This document shows positions 52,403 through 60,974 of a DNA stretch of 64,000 nt, one piece after another. The notes under the pieces are model-generated. The model was not told where the DNA came from and ran no database searches. It saw only the letters and a list, made by a program, of their open reading frames with translations. Each line of letters opens with the position of its first letter. The first letter of the stretch is position 1. The stretch is from Telluribacter humicola (lineage in GTDB: Bacteria > Bacteroidota > Bacteroidia > Cytophagales > Spirosomataceae): assembly GCF_017355935.1 (NCBI RefSeq), contig NZ_JAFIQT010000004.1:186001-250000 (forward strand), read 5' to 3'. The position numbers and the translations under genes are program-made.

Positions 52403-52987
52403 TTAAGTGGCTACGCCTAAATCTTCGTGATAATTATCTTTTACCGTAAGCAGTAATCGCTCTTTAATTGGTTTACAGGGATGACCTGCACATACTTTCC
52501 AGCCAGGCATGTCCTTGGTCACAACTGACCGGGCTCCTATCACACAGCCATCACCGATCGAAACACCAGGATGTATAAATGCCTCTGCTGCTATCCAGGC
52601 ATGATTGCCAATATGAATAGGCATCGTAGTAAGGGGGAAGCCGGGTCTGGTATAATCATGAGATCCTGTACACAAATGCGCGCCCTGTGATATGACGGTA
52701 CGGTAGCCAATCCTGATTTTTCCCTGAGAATATAGAATGGCTCCACTGGCTATACCACACTGATCTTCCAGCTCAAGATTCCAAGGAGCCCATACTTTCA
52801 CACCCGGGTACACATGCACTCCCCGTCCTACTTTTGCACCGAACAGCCTGAGCAGAAAGGAACGCCAGCCGTGAAAAGGTTTAGGGGATAAGGCAAAAAA
52901 TAAAGTATAGACAAATCCCCAGATCATTCTACCTATACGATTACGTACAGAGAATGACGGTCCGTTTAGAGTATCAACGTTATGCAT
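52403..52987 (-). CDS. Colanic-acid-type O-acetyltransferase, WcaF-like
   Basis: 194 residues. Left-handed beta-helix built of hexapeptide repeats from about 60 (V-G-R-G-V-H-V-Y-P-G-V-K, I-A-S-G-A-I-L-Y, I-G-Y-R-T-V-I-S-Q-G) including the expected catalytic His in the C-T-G-S-H-D-Y-T-R-P-G segment. The N-terminal R-N-R-I-G-R-M-I-W-G-F-V-Y and trimeric fold fit WcaF, which acetylates a sugar of the repeat unit using acetyl-CoA. The start is an ATG 11 nt after the stop of the first GT2 copy. It joins the three GT2 genes upstream in one operon. Confidence 0.9.
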   Translation of the reverse strand: MHNVDTLNGPSFSVRNRIGRMIWGFVYTLFFALSPKPFHGWRSFLLRLFGAKVGRGVHVYPGVKVWAPWNLELEDQCGIASGAILYSQGKIRIGYRTVISQGAHLCTGSHDYTRPGFPLTTMPIHIGNHAWIAAEAFIHPGVSIGDGCVIGARSVVTKDMPGWKVCAGHPCKPIKERLLLTVKDNYHEDLGVAT

Positions 52988-52998
52988 AGGTACTTGTA

Positions 52999-54015
52999 TT
53001 AGATAGTTGATTGTTCAGCGTTATAATTCTTGTAGGCCATGATGTTCTCTGCGCTACTTCTAATATGTCTGCTGAAGTGAAGTTTTTTCTGAATATTTTT
53101 GAGTACAAAAACAGGGTCCAGCACGACTGATACGAAGAAGTACAGGCCAAACCGGGCATAGTTACTCTTGTAGAAGTAGAAGCCTGCCTCCCGGTTGAAC
53201 TGCATGGAGTAGTACTGCCTCTTCTTGTTGAGCTTTTCCAGGGAAGACAGCAGCCGTATGTTATCGGTGAACTGCTCTAACGTTATGTCAGGCTCATTCT
53301 TCCGCTGCTGGTGTATGCAGTAGTGCACATAGTCGATCTTGGTGACCGTGTCCAGCCAGGAGCTGGATTGCATGGCGGAAGCCGGGTGTACCCGGTACTT
53401 CATCAGCGGCTCCTGGATGATGGTTATCAGGTGGCCCTTGTTGATGAGCCGGTTCACAAACTCCATGTCCTCGCAGGGCCAGAACTTCTGATCCAGTCCG
53501 CCCACTTCCAGGAAGGCACTCTTAGCGATCATGATTCCCGTGTAGGCACAAAGTACCACCTGATCTTTGGCTAAGACGTTTCTGCAGTCGTCAACGGTCT
53601 GCAGGGAGGTGTATACCTGGGTACCCATGGTCTTGCCTTTGCGGTCTATGTAGTAGCAGTGGCAGCTGCTGGCGGCCAGTTCAGGATGCTGCGCATGAAA
53701 GGCTACCTGCTTTTCCAGCCGGTCGGGCAGCATCAGGTCATCCGCGTCAATCAGGGCGCAGAGCAGGCCGCTAGCTTTTTCTACCAGCTTGTTGGTGGCT
53801 TCAGACTTACCTGCATTCTTCTCGTAGTAGGCTTTTATTCTCGCGTCTTTCTTCTCGTACTCGCGTATGACCTGCGCAGACTGATCCGTAGAGCCGTCAT
53901 CGAGGATGAGGATCTCGAAGTGCTGGTAGGTTTGCGCAAGGATACTTTCTATGGTTTCGGCTATATAGCTCTCCTGATTATAGACAGGGAGTATAACGGA
54001 TACTAATGGTTCCAT
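52999..54015 (-). CDS. GT2 glycosyltransferase, tandem copy A
   Basis: 338 residues. GT-A domain: M-E-P-L-V-S-V-I-L-P-V-Y-N-Q-E-S-Y, L-D-D-G-S-T-D-Q-S and the DxD-like A-L-I-D-A-D-D near 90, acceptor motif C-E-D-M-E-F-V-N-R-L near 185. It is nearly identical to copy B (54214-55185) except for the last 25 residues, where this copy has a longer tail (N-Y-N-A-E-Q-S-T-I). By-eye comparison of the 936-bp repeat gives about 16 mismatches. It adds a sugar to the repeat unit. The tail difference may alter its partner or localisation, or simply reflects the duplication edge. Confidence 0.92.
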   Translation of the reverse strand: MEPLVSVILPVYNQESYIAETIESILAQTYQHFEILILDDGSTDQSAQVIREYEKKDARIKAYYEKNAGKSEATNKLVEKASGLLCALIDADDLMLPDRLEKQVAFHAQHPELAASSCHCYYIDRKGKTMGTQVYTSLQTVDDCRNVLAKDQVVLCAYTGIMIAKSAFLEVGGLDQKFWPCEDMEFVNRLINKGHLITIIQEPLMKYRVHPASAMQSSSWLDTVTKIDYVHYCIHQQRKNEPDITLEQFTDNIRLLSSLEKLNKKRQYYSMQFNREAGFYFYKSNYARFGLYFFVSVVLDPVFVLKNIQKKLHFSRHIRSSAENIMAYKNYNAEQSTI

Positions 54016-55192
54016 AACGAGTCAAGTTGCTAACGGGTGTGATTTTATCAGGAGCTATGTTGGATCGTACTAGCCGTGTGCTTTCTCTCTCTCGTTATCA
54101 GGTTCGTTAGCTTAGCAAAAGCATGTGCCGATGATAAAATCAGTAATCTAGTCTGGGATAAATCTGGGTTAATCTTTATGGTTGTGCAGGAGTAGTTTCT
54201 AATCAATAATCACCTAAGCAGTACTTCTTCTGAATTGCCGGTTGAACTGGAGCCTCTTCTGAATATTTTTGAGTACAAAAGCTGGATCCAGCACGACTGA
54301 TACGAAGAAGTACAGGCCAAACCGGGCATAGTTACTCTTGTAGAAGTAGAAGCCTGCCTCCCGGTTGAACTGCATGGAGTAGTACTGCCTCTTCTTGTTG
54401 AGCTTTTCCAGGGAAGACAGCAGCCGTATGTTATCGGTGAACTGCTCTAACGTTATGTCAGGCTCATTCTTCCGCTGCTGGTGTATGCAGTAGTGCACGT
54501 AGTCGATCTTGGTGACCGTATCCAGCCAGGAGCTGGATTGCATGGCGGAAGCCGGGTGTACCCGGTACTTCATGAGCGGCTCCTGGATGATGGTTATCAG
54601 GTGGCCCTTGTTGATGAGCCGGTTCACAAACTCCATGTCCTCGCAGGGCCAGAACTTCTGATCCAGTCCGCCCACCTCCAGGAAGGCACTCTTAGCGATC
54701 ATGATTCCCGTGTAGGCACAAAGTACCACCTGATCTTTGGCTAAGACGTTTCTGCAGTCGTCAACGGTCTGCAGGGAGGTGTATACCTGGGTACCCATGG
54801 TCTTACCTTTGCGGTCTATGTAGTAGCAGTGGCAGCTGCTGGCGGCCAGTTCAGGATGCTGCGCATGAAAGGCTACCTGCTTTTCCAGCCGGTCGGGCAG
54901 CATCAGGTCATCCGCGTCAATCAGGGCGCAGAGCAGGCCGCTGGCTTTTTCTACCAGCTTGTTGGTGGCTTTTGATCTGCCTGCATTCTTCTCGTAGTAG
55001 GCTTTTATTCTCGCGTCTTTCTTCTCGTACTCGCGTATGACCTGCGCAGACTGATCCGTAGAGCCGTCATCGAGGATGAGGATCTCGAAGTGCTGGTAGG
55101 TTTGCGCAAGGATACTTTCTATGGTTTCGGCTATATAGCTCTCCTGATTATAAACAGGGAGTATAACGGATACTAGTGGTTCCATAACGAGT
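53087..55192 (-). repeat. Tandem duplication of 936 bp covering most of two GT2 genes
   Basis: Units 53087-54022 and 54257-55192, offset 1170 bp, both beginning inside the C-terminal coding part and ending 7 nt past the start codon. About 16 differences were seen by eye, with a cluster of five at 53790-53800 versus 54970-54980. The spacer 54023-54256 (about 234 bp) contains the unique C-terminus of copy B and a non-coding stretch. Confidence 0.88.
54214..55185 (-). CDS. GT2 glycosyltransferase, tandem copy B
   Basis: 323 residues with the same domain layout as copy A. The copy shares DNA from 54257 to 55192 with 53087-54022 at roughly 98 percent. Differences in the protein include N-A-G-R-S-K-A instead of N-A-G-K-S-E-A near residue 70. 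The C-terminus diverges (F-N-R-Q-F-R-R-S-T-A). Two almost identical transferases in tandem suggest either that two similar linkages are made or that dosage matters. Which copy is the original cannot be told. Confidence 0.92.
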   Translation of the reverse strand: MEPLVSVILPVYNQESYIAETIESILAQTYQHFEILILDDGSTDQSAQVIREYEKKDARIKAYYEKNAGRSKATNKLVEKASGLLCALIDADDLMLPDRLEKQVAFHAQHPELAASSCHCYYIDRKGKTMGTQVYTSLQTVDDCRNVLAKDQVVLCAYTGIMIAKSAFLEVGGLDQKFWPCEDMEFVNRLINKGHLITIIQEPLMKYRVHPASAMQSSSWLDTVTKIDYVHYCIHQQRKNEPDITLEQFTDNIRLLSSLEKLNKKRQYYSMQFNREAGFYFYKSNYARFGLYFFVSVVLDPAFVLKNIQKRLQFNRQFRRSTA

Positions 55193-55258
55193 TGGATTTC
55201 AAATTAATCAAGGTGTGTTTATTCAGTGGCTATAACTTCGTCGTACTAACTTGCTGCT

Positions 55259-56200
55259 TTACTTTCCTGTAAGGTTTACCAGTTTAGTAAAAGCATGGGC
55301 CGGCGACAGAACCAGTGATAGGAGGATTTGTATGGAAAAAGGAATGTATTCTTTTGACATCAGGCTAACCCCAGCATTTCTAAAGTAGATCTGTGCGTAG
55401 TTGTACCTTCTTCGGTTTAGCTTAATCCAGAATGGCTCCTGATCCCTTTTGGCTTTGAATTCCTCGTAGCTTATTACCGGCTTATTATTTCGTCTCAGGT
55501 TGATACATTCGATCACATAACCTATCACGTCAAATGTATGCAGGGGTTGTTTGGCTGTGATGGAAGAGGAATGGATCCGGTACTTCATGAGTATATCCTG
55601 CTTAATAACCAGGTTATATTTCTTTTCAATCAATCGGTTGAAGAACTCAAAATCATCACAAGGCCAGAACTCTTTTTTTAAGCCTCCTGCCCCGGTATAG
55701 GCCTTTCTTGAAATAAAAAGGCCAGTCATGGCACACTGGATCAACTTGTTACTTTTATAAGTGCTCTCACATTCCTCTTTATTCTTGAGAAATGGATGTC
55801 GCTGTACACCCAGGATTTTTCCATCCTTATTGATGTAGTAGCAATGGCAACTGGAAGCGTCAATATCTTTGTTTTCCAAATGAAAATTGACTTGCTGTTC
55901 TAACCGGTTTGGGAGCATTACATCATCGGCGTCCAGTAAGGCGCACCATTCCCCCTTGGCCCGGTCGACCAGTTTATTCGTTGCGGTACATCTTCCTGAA
56001 TTATCTTCGTAGTACGCGGTAATCCTGTCATTCGTTTGGGCGTACTCGCGTATGACTTGTGCAGACTTATCAGTAGAACCATCATCCAGTATCAGCAGCT
56101 CAAAGTTTTGGTACGTTTGCGCAAGGACACTCTCTATGGTTTCAGCTATATACCTTTCCTGATTATAGACAGGTAGTATAACAGATACGAGTGGTTCCAT
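55259..56200 (-). CDS. GT2 glycosyltransferase, divergent third paralogue
   Basis: 313 residues from ATG 56200, the same start context (M-E-P-L-V-S-V-I-L-P-V-Y-N-Q-E-R-Y) as copies A and B; an earlier ATG at 56353 would overlap the upstream gene by 83 nt. The N-terminal 50 residues resemble A and B closely, while the rest is much less similar, with A-L-L-D-A-D-D as DxD and P-C-D-D-F-E-F-F-N-R-L as acceptor motif. The start of all three genes is better conserved than the rest, which could reflect gene conversion or constraint on the donor site. It extends the operon of the cluster. Confidence 0.9.
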   Translation of the reverse strand: MEPLVSVILPVYNQERYIAETIESVLAQTYQNFELLILDDGSTDKSAQVIREYAQTNDRITAYYEDNSGRCTATNKLVDRAKGEWCALLDADDVMLPNRLEQQVNFHLENKDIDASSCHCYYINKDGKILGVQRHPFLKNKEECESTYKSNKLIQCAMTGLFISRKAYTGAGGLKKEFWPCDDFEFFNRLIEKKYNLVIKQDILMKYRIHSSSITAKQPLHTFDVIGYVIECINLRRNNKPVISYEEFKAKRDQEPFWIKLNRRRYNYAQIYFRNAGVSLMSKEYIPFSIQILLSLVLSPAHAFTKLVNLTGK

Positions 56201-56270
56201 TTGATGTTTATGTTTGTTCATTTGTTTTATCGTGATGTAGAGGACCCATACCAGACTACTACGTAATAGC

Positions 56271-57518
56271 TTATAGGCTTGTGGCGATAGAAACAGCGTC
56301 TTTATTAAGGTTAAGGCTAGCTCCATCCATGACTTTTTCCATAAGCCTGTCAATACATCGCTCTATATAGAAGAGGTCATTGAATGTGGTTCTGGCTGTC
56401 ATCGCCATGGAAGCTCTTTTACTTTCAGTGAGCCTATGCCAGGTTTCCAGTAGTTGATAGGTACCATCGGTGGTGTTATCAGCTACAAATCCGCTTCCGG
56501 AGCGCTCTATTTCTTCACAAATATTGATCTGGTTGGATATAAGCACAGGTTTAGCACAGGCAAGAGCCTCTACTACGGCAATACCAAAGTTTTCCTGGTG
56601 GCTTGGGAGTATAAACGTGTCACAGCCGTAGAGAGCACCCCATTTGGCATCTCCGTTTATCATACCGGGAAAGAAGACCCGGTTCTTCATGCCCTCATTT
56701 GAGTAAACAAGGTCCTGTATATACTGGCCATAAGGCGTATCAATACCAGGACCGGCAATGACCAGCACTGGTAATTCAGCCTGATTATTTTTTGGGTCTT
56801 GTATAAGTTTTGCATAGGCGTTAATAAACAGATCAACTCCTTTTTTTTCGTTTATCCGGCTTAGGAATAGTATGTAAGGCCTGTTATTCAAGTCCGGACA
56901 TTTGCTGGCAAAAGCCTCACTCATTGCAGTGGTATAGGCAGGAGGCTCAATGATTCCGAAACCAATATTAATTTCCCGTTTGGGTTGGTACGGGCGAAAG
57001 GGCAGCCGTGCAAGATGTAGTTCCTTTTCACAGGTGAATACGATACCATCAGCCTCATTGACAGTCTTGGACTCTATCACTTTCCAGTAGAGCCAGTTCC
57101 TTATTGCTTTCAACCTTCTTCCTGATGCCTTCTGAAAGTAGGGGTCGAGCATACCATGTGGCATTATATATACTTTTGGATATTCTAATCCGTTGCTCCG
57201 GCGATAATTCAGTATAGTCCTGATCGTTATAAAACTTTGGTACTGCCATAGACCATGCACAAAAACATAGTCATAGCGATACAGATTAACGTTCAACCAT
57301 TTTGGCAGTTCTATATTGTAAGCCCAGGCGCCTTTCCATTCGCCCAAAGCATGTACCTTGAAAGCTTCTTTGTGTACATAATCAGCGGATGGAGAATCAA
57401 GACAGACAACCTCGTTGTTGATGCCACGCCTCTGCAAGGTTGGTATCAGGGTACGTATACTTTCACTGGTACCTCCCCCCTTCGGATCCATGCTCGTGAT
57501 TATGTGAAGGATATTCAT
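56271..57518 (-). CDS. GT4 glycosyltransferase
   Basis: 415 residues from ATG 57518 (MNILHIITSMDPKGGGTSES); a longer frame to 57710 adds 64 residues of unlikely composition. The opening S-M-D-P-K-G-G-G-T-S-E and H-G-L-W-Q-Y are typical acceptor-side motifs. The C-terminal half has F-L-S-R-I-N-E-K-K-G, L-P-S-H-Q-E-N-F-G-I-A-V-V-E-A-L-A (E-x7-E) for nucleotide-sugar binding. GT-B fold, retaining mechanism. It extends the cluster in the same direction as its neighbours, 73 nt downstream of the GT9 gene. Confidence 0.92.
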   Translation of the reverse strand: MNILHIITSMDPKGGGTSESIRTLIPTLQRRGINNEVVCLDSPSADYVHKEAFKVHALGEWKGAWAYNIELPKWLNVNLYRYDYVFVHGLWQYQSFITIRTILNYRRSNGLEYPKVYIMPHGMLDPYFQKASGRRLKAIRNWLYWKVIESKTVNEADGIVFTCEKELHLARLPFRPYQPKREINIGFGIIEPPAYTTAMSEAFASKCPDLNNRPYILFLSRINEKKGVDLFINAYAKLIQDPKNNQAELPVLVIAGPGIDTPYGQYIQDLVYSNEGMKNRVFFPGMINGDAKWGALYGCDTFILPSHQENFGIAVVEALACAKPVLISNQINICEEIERSGSGFVADNTTDGTYQLLETWHRLTESKRASMAMTARTTFNDLFYIERCIDRLMEKVMDGASLNLNKDAVSIATSL

Positions 57519-57591
57519 TCCTATCGTAGTTTTAAGTCTAATAGTGTGTCTTTGATATACCTGCGGTATTTTTAGATCTCTCTGAGAAAAT

Positions 57592-58671
57592 CTATCTGGT
57601 AATACGTTCCTGCCTGTATGGCACCACTTCCCTGACTGCTTTGTGCACTTCGTCAACTCGGATTGATAGTATACATCTCTTTCCTTCGGTGGTACATTCA
57701 TCCAGGCCACACCCGGCGCAGCTTACCTGGTGGTAGATAATCCTGTTGTTTTCGCCCCGCGGGTACCACTGGTGTTGGATGCTTCTGGCCGAGAATACCG
57801 CGACACAAGGGGTACCCACACTGGCTGCCAGGTGCATAGGTCCACTATCGTGGCCTATAAATACTTTCGCCTTTTTGAGGATTGCCGCGGATACTCTGGG
57901 AGTGGTTTTACCACACAGGTTTATCCCCGACCCATTCCATGCCTGTAAGCACAATTCGGCCTGCTGGTATTCTTCCTTAGCTCCCAGCAGGAGTAGTGTC
58001 CAATCCTCCATTTCTGCATGAAGCTTCCTGATCAGTCTGATCCAATTATCGATACCCCAGTCCTTTGACTGCATCTTGGTACCTACGCTTATCGCTACTA
58101 TATTGGAGTTGAGTGGAAAAGGCTTTAAGAGTTCTCTGGCCTGGCACTTTTCCTCCTCCGTGATCCTCAAATCCCAGTAGGTGTCATGATTCAGGTCAAT
58201 TTTTCCTAACTTTTCGATCCTTCTGCTTAATCTCCTGGCTTCCCATTCATTCTGACCTGTTTCTGGATCAAGCGCTACCTGGAAGTCTTCTTCCTTTTCA
58301 GGAAAACCGATCATTTCTCTGATTCCGGCCAGCCAGAAAAAAAGCTTATCTCGGGTTGCTGCTCTTTTTGACCTTGCTTCTGTAACATTAATAATAGTCT
58401 GTATCCCCAGCCTTCTGATTTGTAGGAGTATGTTGAGTAGTATAAGTGGATTGCGGGTACCAATAGGATAGTGAATAATCCTGTCGTAAAAAAAGCTGTT
58501 TTGGGTACCGAGTACCGCTTCAACCGGAGCCGCTTTGGAGGCGACGGGTTTATTAGTTAGTAGCGTTATTTCTGCATCAGGATATTTCTCCCTGACCAGG
58601 TGGAAACAGGGTAAAGTGATCACTGTATCCCCCAGGCTGCCTAATCGATAGATAAGTATCTGTTTTTTCAC
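57592..58671 (-). CDS. GT9 (heptosyltransferase family) glycosyltransferase
   Basis: 359 residues, GTG start at 58671 (next codons K-K-Q-I-L-I-Y-R-L-G-S-L-G-D). R-L-G-S-L-G-D-T-V-I-T-L-P is the family opening, G-H-D-S-G-P-M-H-L-A-A-S the nucleotide-sugar (ADP-heptose-type) binding motif near 275, and V-P-C-V-A-V-F. The final part contains a Cys-rich segment C-A-G-C-G-L-D-E-C, also typical. It transfers heptose or a related sugar to a lipid-linked acceptor. The kinase for heptose phosphate follows 21 nt upstream, supporting a heptose substrate. Confidence 0.92.
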   Translation of the reverse strand: MKKQILIYRLGSLGDTVITLPCFHLVREKYPDAEITLLTNKPVASKAAPVEAVLGTQNSFFYDRIIHYPIGTRNPLILLNILLQIRRLGIQTIINVTEARSKRAATRDKLFFWLAGIREMIGFPEKEEDFQVALDPETGQNEWEARRLSRRIEKLGKIDLNHDTYWDLRITEEEKCQARELLKPFPLNSNIVAISVGTKMQSKDWGIDNWIRLIRKLHAEMEDWTLLLLGAKEEYQQAELCLQAWNGSGINLCGKTTPRVSAAILKKAKVFIGHDSGPMHLAASVGTPCVAVFSARSIQHQWYPRGENNRIIYHQVSCAGCGLDECTTEGKRCILSIRVDEVHKAVREVVPYRQERITR

Positions 58672-58692
58672 TGCGTAGCGTATTGAGGGTGA

Positions 58693-59706
58693 TCAAATAG
58701 CATAATTTTCGGCCAGCCGGTTCATCAGCTTTTCTTCCAGCTCTCCGAGTACAACCGGGACGGTTCCTACATGGGATACCACACAGGCGGCAGCAACATT
58801 GGCTAACTGGGCGGCTTCGATGACATCGGCACCGGCGGCCATCGCAGCGGTAATCGTGGCGATGACCGTATCACCCGCTCCGGATACGTCGTATACTTCT
58901 TTTGCTTCGGTAGGTATATGCTTTACTACTTTACCGTCCTTACATACAGCCATACCATCCGCGCCCAGGGTAACAACCAGAATCTTAGGAGCGTATTTTT
59001 TATGAATACGGCTACTTATTTCTTCGAGGGGGTAGTCTTGTCCGGGATAGGGTTCAGGAATACCGGCCAGCATGAGGGCTTCGCTTCGGTTAGGTGTAAG
59101 TAGTCCCGCGCCTCTGTATGAAAGCTCGCGCGTCGGCTTGGGGTCAATGGTGATCAATAACTCGGGATTCTCCTGCGAGTACGTCTGCAGCATATCAATC
59201 AGGGGTTGAGTAATCACCCCCTTCGCATAATCTGATACAATAACGGCATCTACTGTTTGCAGGGCCGCGTGTAGCTTACTATATAGTTCCGCTGTTGCCC
59301 TGGTGGAGTAGGAGGATAGACTGGCCTCACGATCAATGCGACATAGTTGCTGGTTACGTACAATAACCCTTGTTTTGACGATCGTTGGAATATCTAAAGT
59401 ATCCGTTTCGCAGATTACATCCACCTGGTGTTGATCCAGAATAGTACGTAACTTCTTACCGGCCTCGTCACCTCCGCAATACCCCAAGATAGAGGTAGAT
59501 ACGCCAAGGTTAGCCAGATTAAGAGATACATTGGCCGCACCTCCGGCGGCATAGGTGTCCCGCTCAGCATGAACAACCGGAACGGGAGCCTCCGGTGAGA
59601 TGCGGTAGGCATCGCCCCAGATGTAATGGTCCAGCATCATGTCCCCTATAACAAGAACTCTTGCACCGGATAGTTGGCTAAGTATTGTAGGTGAGAGGAA
59701 TTTCAT
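58693..59706 (-). CDS. hldE: D-glycero-beta-D-manno-heptose-7-phosphate kinase (HldE kinase domain)
   Basis: 337 residues, a PfkB-type kinase (ribokinase fold) equal in size to the kinase domain of HldE/RfaE, without the C-terminal cytidylyltransferase-like domain. Motifs: A-G-G-A-A-N-V-S-L-N near 55, and V-S-G-A-G-D-T-V-I near 265 with the catalytic Asp. It phosphorylates heptose 7-phosphate to the 1,7-bisphosphate in ADP-heptose synthesis. The other steps (GmhA, GmhB, HldE-C, HldD) are not in the window and must be encoded elsewhere. The symbol applies to the family; a split kinase is often called hldA. Confidence 0.9.
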   Translation of the reverse strand: MKFLSPTILSQLSGARVLVIGDMMLDHYIWGDAYRISPEAPVPVVHAERDTYAAGGAANVSLNLANLGVSTSILGYCGGDEAGKKLRTILDQHQVDVICETDTLDIPTIVKTRVIVRNQQLCRIDREASLSSYSTRATAELYSKLHAALQTVDAVIVSDYAKGVITQPLIDMLQTYSQENPELLITIDPKPTRELSYRGAGLLTPNRSEALMLAGIPEPYPGQDYPLEEISSRIHKKYAPKILVVTLGADGMAVCKDGKVVKHIPTEAKEVYDVSGAGDTVIATITAAMAAGADVIEAAQLANVAAACVVSHVGTVPVVLGELEEKLMNRLAENYAI

Positions 59707-59774
59707 GTTCGGTTCGTTTTTTATTTATAGATCGCCTGTTGTGAACAAGCTTCACGTAGTAGTACAGATAGGTG

Positions 59775-60971
59775 TCAGACCGTTACAAGATCCTGTTTCT
59801 TATTCAGTGTTTCGATTATAGCATTGGCCGTAAAGTCTACACTATACTTTTCTAAGCTATTCGCCGCCCAATCGAAGCTACGTGGGTAGTAGCTTAAAGA
59901 AATGATCTGACTAGCTAGATCAGATGAGGAGGCTTCTTCAAAAATTCTGAAGCGTTCCAACGATCTGAAATCTTCCTTGCAGCCAACCGCACTACTAACA
60001 ACTACACTACATCCGGCCTGCATGGCTTCATTGGTTACAAGGCCCCACGTCTCACCCATTCTTCTTGATGGGAGTACCAGGATGTCCATACTGAGATAAT
60101 GCCCAGGGAGTTGGGACTGATTAGAGAAGCCGGCAAAAAACGTTTTTACACCATATTTATTAGATAGCTCTCCTGCTTTTTGCTTTAAGCTTTCTTCTAA
60201 TTCGCCGCTGCCTAAAAAATAGAAATGAACCTTGCTTGCTAACTCAGCAGGCATATGTTCTATGATTTCAAATAGTATATCAGGATTCTTTTTTGGTATG
60301 AACTTTCCGGAAAAGCCAACCACCAATGCGTCTTCGGGAATACCTGCCCTTTCCCTATATTCATTTCGTAAGCTAATTTTCTGGCTTACAGATAATGATT
60401 TAAAACGATCAATGGTGAAGTAGTGAGCAGGCTTTAATTTATGCTCTTGTACTCCATGATCGAGATAGTGCTGTTTATTAAGTTGTCCTATATAAAAGAA
60501 AGTATCGACGTACTTGTATAGGAATGAATATAGCTGGTGGCGAACAAGTTGTTTGAACTTGGATCGGTTCGTTGCCTGATCCTGGGTCTCGCACCTCAGG
60601 TAGACAGGAATATTTCTTTTGTACGCATGCCAGAATGCAACCAGATCGTATTTATAGTTGAAGCCGGTAAGTAGAATATTATCGGGTCTTACTGTTTCAA
60701 ATACCTGCTCCACTCCATCACCGGTAAGGGAGCCCCATCCTTCAAAAGGGGTACCCCTTTCGCAATTGAGGATAGTACTTTGGTAGCCATCCAGCAGAGG
60801 CTCATCCCAGGCAATTGTTTTATTGAACCCCGTATCCAGATGTCCGCGAACGGAGCAGTCAGAAGCATACACTACATGAACTGTACCCGGCGAGACAGCT
60901 TCAATTTCCTGCCAGACAGGAACCCGGTACTGAACCGGATGTGTATCAAAAACAAGTAGTCTTGTTGCCAT
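59775..60971 (-). CDS. GT4-like glycosyltransferase
   Basis: 398 residues. N-terminal part: L-V-F-D-T-H-P-V-Q-Y-R-V-P-V-W-Q and V-H-V-V-Y-A-S-D. C-terminal GT-B donor domain: G-F-S-G-K-F-I-P-K-K-N-P, F-L-G-S-G-E-L-E-E-S, and L-P-S-R-R-M-G-E-T-W-G-L-V-T-N-E-A-M-Q-A with E-x7-E. Cytoplasmic, adds a sugar to the repeat unit. It sits 3 nt from the gene upstream and 68 nt from hldE, so it is co-transcribed. Confidence 0.9.
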   Translation of the reverse strand: MATRLLVFDTHPVQYRVPVWQEIEAVSPGTVHVVYASDCSVRGHLDTGFNKTIAWDEPLLDGYQSTILNCERGTPFEGWGSLTGDGVEQVFETVRPDNILLTGFNYKYDLVAFWHAYKRNIPVYLRCETQDQATNRSKFKQLVRHQLYSFLYKYVDTFFYIGQLNKQHYLDHGVQEHKLKPAHYFTIDRFKSLSVSQKISLRNEYRERAGIPEDALVVGFSGKFIPKKNPDILFEIIEHMPAELASKVHFYFLGSGELEESLKQKAGELSNKYGVKTFFAGFSNQSQLPGHYLSMDILVLPSRRMGETWGLVTNEAMQAGCSVVVSSAVGCKEDFRSLERFRIFEEASSSDLASQIISLSYYPRSFDWAANSLEKYSVDFTANAIIETLNKKQDLVTV

Positions 60972-60974
60972 TTT

